From: CBDFNC01 sp965249895
Lineage (GTDB): Bacteria; Pseudomonadota; Gammaproteobacteria; Enterobacterales; CBDFNC01
Length of the DNA stretch: 64,000 nucleotides
Reading direction: 5' to 3'
Assembly: GCA_965249895.1 (NCBI GenBank)
Contig: CBDFNC010000003.1
Span: forward strand, 434,001-498,000
The notes beneath the pieces were generated by a model. It did not search any database. It saw only the letters and a list, made by a program, of their open reading frames with translations, and was not told the origin of the DNA. This document shows positions 8,905-16,684 of the stretch, in pieces (positions within the stretch are counted from its first letter, which is position 1; the number at the start of each line of letters is the position of its first letter). The translations under genes were made by a program, and so were the position numbers.

Positions 8905-10056
8905 ATGAGCTTTCCATACGACCCAAGATATCCTTCAGTAACGGATTTAAAGAATAAGGCCCAAAAGCGGATCCCAAAGTTTGCCTTCGATTATCTGATT
9001 GGTGGCTGTAACGACGAAGTCGGTTTACGCAATAATCGCCGTGACATTGAAGCCGTGCTGCTGCGCAGTGAGTTAATGCGGCCTTTTACCAGCAGCGATA
9101 TGGAAGTGGAGCTATTTGGCCACAAATACAGCGCTCCTTTTGGTATTGCTCCTATTGGTCTGCAGGGGCTTATGTGGCCCAATGCTCCGGAGATCCTGGC
9201 TAAGGCGGCGGCAGAGCTAAATGTACCTTATGTGTTAAGCACAGTATCCTCCAGCAGCCTGGAACGGATTGCCGAAGTCTCACAGGGGAAAGCCTGGTAC
9301 CAGTTATATAACCCCACAGAAGACAGTATTCGCGATGATATGCTGAGCAGACTGGAAGCGGCTCAGTACTCTGTGATGATGGTGACCGTAGATGTGCCTA
9401 CTTTTGGATATCGACACAGAGACATTCGCAATGGCCTGGCCATGCCACCTAAAATGTCATTGAAGAATATTGCTCAGATGCTGGCTCGTCCAAACTGGCT
9501 TTATCACACGGCAGTGGCGGGCAAACCGGAAATGCAGACTCTGAAGCCGTATATGCCGAAGAATATGCCGGTGGATGAGCTGGCGGAGTTTATGAATAAA
9601 ACAGTGATGGGCGGCGCCGACATGGACAAGTTAAAACCTATCCGGGATAGGTGGAAAGGACCCATGTTGGTGAAAGGCGTAGTTAACGAAGCCGATGTTG
9701 AACGGGCTATCGCGTTAGGGGTGGATGGTGTGGTGGTATCCAACCATGGTGGCCGACAGCTGGATGCGGGTGAAAGCCCGGTGGATCCTTTGCAACGCAT
9801 CTCGGCGAAATACGGCGACAAGATTAAGATTATTATGGATAGCGGCCTGCGCTCTGGTCCCAATATCGCCAGCGCCCTGGCTTGTGGCGCAGACTTTACT
9901 ATGCTGGGACGGCCTTTTGTCTATGGAGTGGGGGCGCTGGGAGATAAAGGTGGTCATCACACAATAAATATCCTTAAAACTCAGCTGCTTCAGGTGATGA
10001 ACCAATTACGTTGTGAAAAGGTGGTCGATTTTCCTCAGCACCTGGTGACAAATTAA
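8905..10056 (+). CDS. lldD: FMN-dependent L-lactate dehydrogenase (alpha-hydroxy-acid oxidising)
   Basis: The enzyme oxidises L-lactate (or a similar alpha-hydroxy acid) to pyruvate using FMN, usually feeding the quinone pool at the inner membrane. The 383 residues form one TIM barrel of normal family length. Key residues are visible: Tyr30 in FDYLIGG, Lys257 in LVKG, and the active-site His281 and Arg284 in SNHGGRQLD, followed by the DSGLRSG phosphate-binding loop. ATG 8905 follows AAAGGGG. It lacks the usual LldR/LldP neighbours; the divergent LysR takes the regulator's place. Immediately after the stop is a degenerate second copy of its own 3' end. The exact substrate among hydroxy acids is not certain. 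Confidence 0.88.
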   Translation: MSFPYDPRYPSVTDLKNKAQKRIPKFAFDYLIGGCNDEVGLRNNRRDIEAVLLRSELMRPFTSSDMEVELFGHKYSAPFGIAPIGLQGLMWPNAPEILAKAAAELNVPYVLSTVSSSSLERIAEVSQGKAWYQLYNPTEDSIRDDMLSRLEAAQYSVMMVTVDVPTFGYRHRDIRNGLAMPPKMSLKNIAQMLARPNWLYHTAVAGKPEMQTLKPYMPKNMPVDELAEFMNKTVMGGADMDKLKPIRDRWKGPMLVKGVVNEADVERAIALGVDGVVVSNHGGRQLDAGESPVDPLQRISAKYGDKIKIIMDSGLRSGPNIASALACGADFTMLGRPFVYGVGALGDKGGHHTINILKTQLLQVMNQLRCEKVVDFPQHLVTN

Positions 10057-10136
10057 CTCAGCTGCTTCAGGTAATGAATCAGCTGCTACGTTGTTAAAAG
10101 GTAGCTGACTTGCCTCAGCACCTGGTTGCTAACTAA
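9980..10136 (+). repeat. imperfect tandem duplication of the lldD 3' end
   Basis: Bases 9980-10056 (last 77 bases of lldD including the stop) are repeated at 10057-10136 with about four fifths identity and one 3-base insertion. Read in the lldD frame the second copy gives TQLLQVMNQLLRC, a stop in place of Glu, then KVADLPQHLVAN, against the gene's own C terminus ending in FPQHLVTN. The changes are mostly conservative, so the second unit looks like a remnant of a diverged lldD allele. Confidence 0.9.
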
Positions 10137-10153
10137 TGAATTCATCAAAAAAT

Positions 10154-10171
10154 CAGGGGGATCCGCCCCTG
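10154..10171 (+). terminator. hairpin terminator after lldD
   Basis: CAGGGG at 10154-10159 pairs with CCCCTG at 10166-10171 around GATCCG, after an A-rich run and before TCTTTC. It is placed beyond the duplicated lldD tail. The T tract is poor, so efficiency is uncertain. Confidence 0.55.
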
Positions 10172-10341
10172 GTCTTTCACATTTCCCTTGTCCTCCCTGC
10201 CCATAGCTGGATAATCTGTCTAATTCGTGGCTAGTTTGTTGAAAGTTGAACTAATTGCTTTAATAAACGGTCTGTTATATTTCTACGTAAAAAATTTCCG
10301 ATCTACATGGAAGTAGTACAGAGCAATAATGGGGAATCTGT

Positions 10342-11352
10342 ATGTTTAAGTCGTTTTTTCTTAACCGCAAGTGGCTGGTTTGGTCAGTATTTGGCTCTCT
10401 CGCGATTTTGGCCGGCACCTGGTACAAGGTACAGGTAGATGTTCAAATAAATGAATGGTTTGGTAGTTTCTATAACACTCTGCAAAAAGCGCTTACTACA
10501 CCCGGAGCGGTGACAGTTGATGAGATTATGGGCTTTATGCTGGTTTTCTTTAAAATTGTGGCTGTTTACATTGTTATCGCCGTAATTCTGGAGTTTTTCA
10601 TCCGTCACTATGTTTTTCGCTGGCGTACGGCAATGAATGAGTATTACTTTTCCCACTGGCCTCATTTAAGAAGTATCGAAGGCGCGGCTCAGCGGCTGCA
10701 GGAAGACACTATGCGCTTTGCAACAATTGTAGAGACTCTAGGGGTGGCTTTCTTACGTTCAGTATTAACTCTTATTGCTTTTTTACCCTTATTGGCCGAA
10801 CTAAGCACTAATGTTACCGAATTACCCTGGATTGGACCCGTTGATAACTCACTGGTGTTCATTGCTCTTATTTCCGCTGCTTTAGGTACTGTATTGCTGG
10901 CATTGGTGGGCATTAAGCTGCCGGGACTCGAGTTTAATAATCAGAAGACGGAGGCTGCATTCAGGAAGGAGCTGGTACTTGGTGAAGACAACGCGGACAG
11001 GGCAGACCCTCCAACTGTTACTGCACTTTTTACCAATGTAAGAAAAAACTATTTTAATCTGTATAAGCATTACCTTTACTTCGATATTGCTAAGTGGTCC
11101 TATATTCAGGGAACGGTATTAATACCTTATGTAGTACTGGCGCCAACTATCGTTGCTGGTGGGATAACTCTGGGCGTACTAAATCAAATTACCAGGGCGT
11201 TCGGTAAGGTGGAAGATTCCTTTCAGTTCCTGGTGAACTCCTGGGGGACAATCGTCGAGCTTATGTCTATTTATAAGCGTCTGAAAGCCTTCGAGGCAGA
11301 GATTGACGACGATGATGATGGCAAAGTCATTGTGGCTGAATTAAGCAACTAA
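10342..11352 (+). CDS. sbmA: SbmA/BacA-type peptide transporter, N-terminally short
   Basis: This inner-membrane protein belongs to the SbmA/BacA family, proton-driven importers of antimicrobial peptides and related compounds. At 336 residues it is about 70 shorter than E. coli SbmA (406). It keeps the start MFKSFF and then joins directly to the region equivalent to the third helix, so the first two hydrophobic segments are missing. The family core is intact: FVxRHYVFRWRTAMNEYY-like segment, EGAAQRLQEDTMRFA near 113, VGIKLPGLEF near 190, and NSWGTIVELMSIYKRL near the end. An acidic EIDDDDDGK run precedes the C terminus. It is monocistronic between two lactate modules; that placement may be coincidental. 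Confidence 0.88.
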   Translation: MFKSFFLNRKWLVWSVFGSLAILAGTWYKVQVDVQINEWFGSFYNTLQKALTTPGAVTVDEIMGFMLVFFKIVAVYIVIAVILEFFIRHYVFRWRTAMNEYYFSHWPHLRSIEGAAQRLQEDTMRFATIVETLGVAFLRSVLTLIAFLPLLAELSTNVTELPWIGPVDNSLVFIALISAALGTVLLALVGIKLPGLEFNNQKTEAAFRKELVLGEDNADRADPPTVTALFTNVRKNYFNLYKHYLYFDIAKWSYIQGTVLIPYVVLAPTIVAGGITLGVLNQITRAFGKVEDSFQFLVNSWGTIVELMSIYKRLKAFEAEIDDDDDGKVIVAELSN

Positions 11353-11356
11353 ACAA

Positions 11357-11375
11357 AAGGGCCTGACAGGCCCTT
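11357..11375. terminator. bidirectional hairpin terminator
   Basis: AAGGGCC (11357-11363) and GGCCCTT (11369-11375) form a perfect stem with a TGACA loop in the 24 bases between the convergent stops of sbmA and the LysR gene. Short T-rich stretches lie on both sides (TTGTTAGTT on plus, TTTGTTTAG on minus). Confidence 0.75.
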
Positions 11376-11376
11376 G

Positions 11377-12285
11377 TTAGTTATGCAGCTGGTATTCTTG
11401 CCTGGCGTAGCAGGAAATAAGATGTTCGATAAGTCTGGATATTCTGATGGGCAGTTGCCGGGTAAAGGGATACACAGCATAGATATTCAGGCTCTTGGCC
11501 ACAAACTCGTCTAACACAGTCACTAACTGCCCTGCTTTTAACGCCTGATACACCAACAACTTAGGGCAATAAATTAAACCAAACCCTGCTAACGCCGCAT
11601 CTCTTAAGGCAAACTGATTGTTGGAGCTAAGGCCTCCTTGCAAACTCAGGGTGTATTGCTCACCATTTTGTTTAAACAGCCATTCTTTACTGCCGCTTTC
11701 CTCATAGGTGTAGGTCAGGCACTTATGCTGCTGTAAATCTTCTGGTTGCCCGGGGGCTCCGTGCTGTTTCAGGTATTCCGGGCTGGCGCAGACCACCCAA
11801 TCTGAACGCACCAGGGGTTTGGCAATCAAAGTGGAGTCTGCCAGGCTGGCGGTACGAATGGCTAAGTCGATACGGTCTTTTACCAGATCCACGATCTGGT
11901 CCTCCAGCCTGAGCTCTACCTTGATCTGCGGATATAAATCGCAAAATTCGGCAATAGCTTTACCCAGGATCAGCTGTCCGGAAATTGTGGGAGCACTGAT
12001 CCTTATGGTACCGGAAAGGGACTTACTTATATTTTTTACCAAATCGACAGCCTGCTCTACCGAGGTATTAATCTCCTTGGCCTGCTGATAAAGCAGCTCT
12101 CCTGCCTGAGTCAGGCTAAGCTTTCTGGTAGTGCGATAAAGCAGCTGAACTCCTAGTTCTCGCTCCAGCTTAGCGATACGTTTACTGACCACAGAGTTAG
12201 TGATGCCCAGCTTATCGGCTGTTTTAATAAATGAGCCAGCTTCCACCACATAAGCGAAGAGAATAAGTTGGTTGGCAATATCCAT
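11377..12285 (-). CDS. LysR-family regulator, divergent from D-lactate dehydrogenase
   Basis: This 302-residue LysR-type regulator has an HTH at about residues 5-60 (FIKTADKLGITNSVVSKRI) and an effector-binding domain behind it. It is paralogous to the regulator at 7866-8777, with shared SGQLILGKAI-like, DLAIRTASL, CLTYxYE and GFGLIYCPKLLV segments. The start codon ATG 12285 is 150 bases from the divergent D-lactate dehydrogenase gene, which it probably regulates. Effector identity (a lactate isomer) is inferred only from context. Confidence 0.9.
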   Translation of the reverse strand: MDIANQLILFAYVVEAGSFIKTADKLGITNSVVSKRIAKLERELGVQLLYRTTRKLSLTQAGELLYQQAKEINTSVEQAVDLVKNISKSLSGTIRISAPTISGQLILGKAIAEFCDLYPQIKVELRLEDQIVDLVKDRIDLAIRTASLADSTLIAKPLVRSDWVVCASPEYLKQHGAPGQPEDLQQHKCLTYTYEESGSKEWLFKQNGEQYTLSLQGGLSSNNQFALRDAALAGFGLIYCPKLLVYQALKAGQLVTVLDEFVAKSLNIYAVYPFTRQLPIRISRLIEHLISCYARQEYQLHN

Positions 12286-12298
12286 ATTATGTCACTTT

Positions 12299-12368
12299 TG
12301 GAAATAATCAATTGACTAATTTCCATATATTAACAAATTTAACTCGGATATATTAACCACAAATTAAC
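12299..12368. promoter_or_regulatory. nested palindrome and TTAAC repeats in the lysR-dld gap
   Basis: TGGAAAT (12299-12305) and ATTTCCA (12319-12325) form a perfect inverted repeat flanking an inner TCAATTGA palindrome. Just beyond are two near-direct repeats, ATATATTAAC starting at 12325 and at 12348, each followed by another TTAAC or TAAC. Such a repeated arrangement is typical of LysR recognition plus activation sites. The first arm resembles the site at 8811 before lldD. Confidence 0.5.
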
Positions 12369-12434
12369 ATAATATAAGCCGGGCGGTGACGGAAGTGGCC
12401 AGCTCAGAAAGGCAAGCAAAACAGTGAGCAAAAT

Positions 12435-15245
12435 ATGGAACCTGTGTACAAGATATTCCTGACCGCAGTGCAGAATTTTTTACCTGAACAACGCATTATC
12501 ACAGACTCGTTACGCACCCTGGCTTATGGCACGGATGCGAGCTTTTATCGGTTGACACCACAAATTGTATTGCTGGTGGATAACGAAGAGGAGTTGATCC
12601 GTGTGTTAAGTTTGGCGGCCAAACAGAGCTTGCCAGTAACTTTCCGCGCTGCTGGCACCAGCTTGTCCGGTCAGGCCATTACAGACTCTATCCTGATCAA
12701 GCTCACTGATAGCTGGACCCAATATAAGATTTCCGAACAGGCAGAGAAGATCAGCTTACAACCCGGCCTTATTGGTGCAAGGGTTAACCAATATCTAGCG
12801 CCTTTTGGCCGTAAAATCGGCCCGGATCCCGCTTCTATTAACACCTGTAAAGTGGGCGGTATCGCCGCCAACAACTCCAGTGGCATGTGTTGCGGTACTG
12901 CACAAAATTCCTACTCTACGTTAGATTCCATGCGTATCGTGTTTGCGGATGGCGCGGTGTTGGATACGGCGGATAACAACAGCATAAAGGCCTTTCAATC
13001 CAGCCACTCAGGCTTGCTGGCAGGGCTTAAATTACTGGGGGAGCAAACCAGGGATAACCAGGAACTGCGTGAGTTAATTGAGCATAAGTTCAGACTTAAA
13101 AACACCACTGGTTACAGTATTAATGCTCTGGTTGATTTCGAGGACCCCATAGAAATTCTGCAACATTTGATGATCGGTTCTGAAGGCACCCTAGGGTTTA
13201 TCTCAGAGATCACCTACAACACAGTGGAAGAGCACAAGTTTAAAGCATCCAGCCTGGTGATTTTTCCGGATATTGAAACCACATGTCACGCGGTTGCCGA
13301 GCTGAAGAAAACACCGGTTTCCTCGGTGGAGTTAATCGACAGGGCGGGGCTTAAATCGGTGCAAGACCAGCCGGGTTTGCCTGAATTTATTAAAACCCTT
13401 GGAGATGAAAACTGCGCCCTCTTAATTGAGTCCAGAGCCGGCCAAGAGCGGCAGCTGGCACATCAGTTAGCGCAGATAAGACAGGCGTTACAAGGGTTTG
13501 AGCAGGTTGCAGACATTCCATTTACCACAGACAGCCAGGTATGTGCTCAGCTTTGGGCTATTCGAAAAGGCCTGTTTCCAGCGGTGGGGGCGGTGCGATT
13601 AACCGGTACAACAGTCATTATCGAAGATATCGCTGTACCTGTGGAGCATCTGGCGGAGGCCACGCGAAAACTGCAAGGATTGTTTAAAGAATTTGCTTAT
13701 CACGAAGCCATCATTTTTGGTCATGCCCTGGATGGTAACTTACATTTTGTGTTTACCCAGGATTTCGGTATTGAAGCCGAAGTGAAGCGTTATGAAGCCT
13801 TGATGGATAAGGTGACCCGGCTAATTGCTGTAGATTACCAGGGCTCCCTTAAGGCGGAACATGGCACCGGCCGTAATATGGCGCCTTTTGTCGAGCTGGA
13901 ATGGGGTGAGCAGGCCTATAAGATGATGTGGCAGATAAAGTCCCTGTTTGATCCCAACAATTTACTCAACCCTGGGGTGATTTTAAACCAAGATAACAAG
14001 GTCCATCTCGAGAACCTCAAAGCGCTGCCTGCTGCCGATGAAATCATTGATAAGTGTATTGAGTGCGGCTTCTGCGAGCCTGCCTGTCCATCTAAGGACT
14101 TGACCCTGACTCCGCGCCAGCGCATCACCCTATGGCGTAAGATCCAGTCACTAAAGACAACTCAGGGAGATCCGGAAGAAATTAACCAGCTTGAGCAAGC
14201 TTATGCTTATCAGGGCATAGATACTTGCGCTGCTACCGGACTTTGTGCAGAACGCTGTCCTGTTGGCATTAATACGGGTGACCTGATCCGTAAGCTTAGG
14301 TCGAAGAAAGCGGGTGGCAAGCTGATAGCTAAATGGACCGCCGAACATTTTTCCGGAGTGACCCAGGGGGTTAGGGCCGGGTTTAAAGCTGCGGATCTGG
14401 CTCATGGATTGTTGGGCACAGAAAATATGTCCAAACTCAGTCGGGCTAGCCGAAATATCACCGGAGGAAAACTGCCATTGTGGACACCGGCAATGCCTAA
14501 AGCCGCGCCGAAATTAAAGCCAGCAACAACGAATACCGGCGCCAAGCGAAAAGTGGTTTATTTACCCAGTTGTGCCAGTCGTACTATGGCGCCTGCGAGA
14601 AATAACCAACAAAGCCAAACCCTGGTGGATAAGACTCAGGCCTTATTGGAAAAAGCGGGTTTTGAGGTGATCTTCCCCAAACAGATCGAAAAGCTCTGTT
14701 GTGGCATGCCCTACGACAGCAAAGGTTATGAAGTTCAGGCAACGTTTAAGCTGAAAGAGTTGGAATCCAGTCTAATGGAGGCCAGTGGTCAGGGTGAATA
14801 TCCCATTTATTTCGACACCAGTCCATGCACCTTAAGGGCGATGGAGAAAATGCAGTCTAAGCTAAAAATCTTTGAACCTGTTGGCTTTATTCATAAGTAT
14901 CTATTGGATTCTTTGGAGTTTTCTCCCATAAATGAGCCCGTGATGTTACACGTTACCTGCTCCAGTGAGAAAATGGGGCTGGCAGGTAAAATGAAAGAGG
15001 TGATGGATAAGTGCTCGACTCGGGTCATAGTGCCGGAAGAGATAGGTTGCTGCGGTTTTGCTGGAGACAAAGGGTTTAACTTACCAGAGCTAAATGAATC
15101 GGCATTGAAGCCATTAAAAGCACAGGTTCCCACAGGTTGCAATTCCGGTTATTCCAACAGCCGTACTTGTGAAATAGGTCTGTCTCAATATAGCGGGGTG
15201 GACTATCAGTCAGTAGTTTACCTGGTGGATAGAGTGACCAAGTAG
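12435..15245 (+). CDS. D-lactate dehydrogenase, FAD and Fe-S fusion (Dld-II type)
   Basis: This 936-residue respiratory enzyme should oxidise D-lactate to pyruvate at the inner membrane. The N-terminal half is a FAD-binding PCMH domain (FRAAGTSLSGQ near residue 76, GGIAANNSSGMCCGT near 144) with a GlcD-like C-terminal oxidase domain (KAEHGTGRNMAPF near 476). The C-terminal half is GlpC-like: two 4Fe-4S motifs, CIECGFCEPACP near 537 and CAATGLCAERCP near 597, then two CCG domains (CCGMPYDSKG and CCGFAGDKGF). Fusion and length match the Dld-II enzyme of Shewanella. The ATG at 12435 has only a weak ribosome site. Its stop codon touches a dispersed repeat. Glycolate or 2-hydroxyglutarate are alternative substrates. 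Confidence 0.88.
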   Translation: MEPVYKIFLTAVQNFLPEQRIITDSLRTLAYGTDASFYRLTPQIVLLVDNEEELIRVLSLAAKQSLPVTFRAAGTSLSGQAITDSILIKLTDSWTQYKISEQAEKISLQPGLIGARVNQYLAPFGRKIGPDPASINTCKVGGIAANNSSGMCCGTAQNSYSTLDSMRIVFADGAVLDTADNNSIKAFQSSHSGLLAGLKLLGEQTRDNQELRELIEHKFRLKNTTGYSINALVDFEDPIEILQHLMIGSEGTLGFISEITYNTVEEHKFKASSLVIFPDIETTCHAVAELKKTPVSSVELIDRAGLKSVQDQPGLPEFIKTLGDENCALLIESRAGQERQLAHQLAQIRQALQGFEQVADIPFTTDSQVCAQLWAIRKGLFPAVGAVRLTGTTVIIEDIAVPVEHLAEATRKLQGLFKEFAYHEAIIFGHALDGNLHFVFTQDFGIEAEVKRYEALMDKVTRLIAVDYQGSLKAEHGTGRNMAPFVELEWGEQAYKMMWQIKSLFDPNNLLNPGVILNQDNKVHLENLKALPAADEIIDKCIECGFCEPACPSKDLTLTPRQRITLWRKIQSLKTTQGDPEEINQLEQAYAYQGIDTCAATGLCAERCPVGINTGDLIRKLRSKKAGGKLIAKWTAEHFSGVTQGVRAGFKAADLAHGLLGTENMSKLSRASRNITGGKLPLWTPAMPKAAPKLKPATTNTGAKRKVVYLPSCASRTMAPARNNQQSQTLVDKTQALLEKAGFEVIFPKQIEKLCCGMPYDSKGYEVQATFKLKELESSLMEASGQGEYPIYFDTSPCTLRAMEKMQSKLKIFEPVGFIHKYLLDSLEFSPINEPVMLHVTCSSEKMGLAGKMKEVMDKCSTRVIVPEEIGCCGFAGDKGFNLPELNESALKPLKAQVPTGCNSGYSNSRTCEIGLSQYSGVDYQSVVYLVDRVTK

Positions 15246-15246
15246 G

Positions 15247-15299
15247 CGCCGAACCCATCTCAGGGATGAGATGTTAAGCGCATGGATGCACGTTCGGCG
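15247..15299 (+). repeat. dispersed multi-hairpin repeat, copy 1
   Basis: CGCCGAAC (15247-15254) pairs with GTTCGGCG (15292-15299), enclosing a perfect 7-bp hairpin CATCTCA/TGAGATG (15256-15273, loop GGGA), a TTAA linker and a short GCA/TGC hairpin (15280-15289). The whole fold is a three-way junction. It begins two bases after the dld stop. A 52-base identical inverted copy lies at 31048-31099 and a diverged copy at 32474-32524. Confidence 0.85.
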
Positions 15300-15409
15300 A
15301 ATATAGCGATCTCTGTGTTCGCCTTGTCACCGAGGGCATCCGCTCCTGCCACGGCGAATATAGAAAGCCCTGTGTTCGCCTTCTTCATCAATAAGGAGGC
15401 ATCCTGTAG
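15296..15409 (+). repeat. two tandem 57-bp hairpin units
   Basis: Two units begin at 15296 and 15353. Each starts GGCGAATATAG and contains TGTGTTCGCC, so GGCGAA pairs with TTCGCC at 15296-15323 and at 15353-15380. The tails of the units (29 bases each) are similar only in places (GGCATCC). The first unit overlaps the right arm of the multi-hairpin repeat, so the two probably form one composite element. Confidence 0.7.
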
Positions 15410-15444
15410 TAGTATTGCTGGTTGAATGTAATTATTCGGATGAT

Positions 15445-16602
15445 ATGGTGGGAGCAAACAGCAAAATTATACGGCTGGCAACCTATAACCTGAGCTTTGA
15501 CCGAGAGGTTGAGGGGCAAATTTATAACGAGTTGGCTGCTGGTGACGTAGCGCAGATCTGCAATGTAGCCGAGATCCTGCAGCGTACTCGTCCTGACGTC
15601 GTTGTATTAACAGAGTTTGATCATGATGGCACAGGTAAAGATGCCAGTGGCGTTCAGAACTTTATCAGCAATTATCTGGGTAAATCTCAGAATAATGCGA
15701 AGACCATAGACTACCCATACTATTATCTGGCACCGACTAATACCGGTGAGCTGTCCAACATTAAGTTTAATAAAGCAGACTCGGATCCAGCCCCTAAATT
15801 ACCAGCAGATGGTTACGGTTTTGGTGCTTACCATGGTCAGTATGCCTTTGTTATCCTGTCAAAGTATCCTATCGACACAGACAGGGTCCGTAGCTTCCGA
15901 AAGTTTTTATGGAAGGATATGCCGGGGGCTGTTTTGCCTGAAGTAGATGGCAAACCTTACTTCACTGAGGCTGATTTGGCAGAACTACGTTTATCCTCAA
16001 AAAATCATGTGGATGTACCTGTCACTATCAACGGCAAAACGCTTCATGTGTTGGCAATGCACCCGACGCCGCCGGTATTCGACGGCGAAGAGAAACGTAA
16101 TGCCAGGCGCAACCATGATGAGATCCGCTTGTTCTCAGATTATATTTCTACGGCCCCGGAGATATCTGAATACCTGATTGATGATCTGGGTAACAAAGGG
16201 GGGTTAAACAGCCGTGCGTCTTTCTTTATTGCCGGTGACTTTAATGCCGACCCTGTTGATGGCGATTCCTGGGGCTTGTCCATCAAGCAGTTATTGCAGC
16301 ATGGACTGGTGAATACTGCAGTGACCAATGGAACCAAGACTCCCAGCTCAGCCGGTGGTGCGGAATTCTCGGGGAGAGGCGCTGGAATTCGCTTGGGGGA
16401 TAGCTCTCACTGGACACAAACCTCGTCACTGCGCTTAGACTATGTTATTCCATCGTCCGACCTGGAAGTTGTGGGCAGTGGTGTTTATTGGGAGCCTAAG
16501 TCCAGCTTGCATGCTTATCTGGTTGAAGTTCCCAATGGCGAGGAGGGAAAGGGCATTTCGTCCGATCACCGCTTGGTCTGGGTTGATGTGCTAGTGAAAT
16601 AG
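15445..16602 (+). CDS. endonuclease/exonuclease/phosphatase-fold protein
   Basis: This metal-dependent phosphohydrolase or nuclease has the EEP fold. All catalytic blocks are present: VLTEFDHDG (metal Glu), LAMHPTPP (His), IAGDFNADP (Asp/Asn), and the C-terminal SSDHRLVWVDV (Asp-His pair). The length from ATG 15445 is 385 residues; a TTG at 15415 would add ten, and neither has a good ribosome site. Many relatives are exported, but no signal peptide is visible here, and the repeat cluster ends only about 35 bases upstream, so the original 5' end may have been lost. Substrate (nucleic acid, phosphoester or lipid) cannot be told. Confidence 0.8.
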   Translation: MVGANSKIIRLATYNLSFDREVEGQIYNELAAGDVAQICNVAEILQRTRPDVVVLTEFDHDGTGKDASGVQNFISNYLGKSQNNAKTIDYPYYYLAPTNTGELSNIKFNKADSDPAPKLPADGYGFGAYHGQYAFVILSKYPIDTDRVRSFRKFLWKDMPGAVLPEVDGKPYFTEADLAELRLSSKNHVDVPVTINGKTLHVLAMHPTPPVFDGEEKRNARRNHDEIRLFSDYISTAPEISEYLIDDLGNKGGLNSRASFFIAGDFNADPVDGDSWGLSIKQLLQHGLVNTAVTNGTKTPSSAGGAEFSGRGAGIRLGDSSHWTQTSSLRLDYVIPSSDLEVVGSGVYWEPKSSLHAYLVEVPNGEEGKGISSDHRLVWVDVLVK

Positions 16603-16684
16603 CGTATTTGGTTTTGCCTGGTCAAAGGGGATCAGTGTGCTGAAATAGAACAACAAGACTTTAGCCATAAGTAAGAAATCTATC

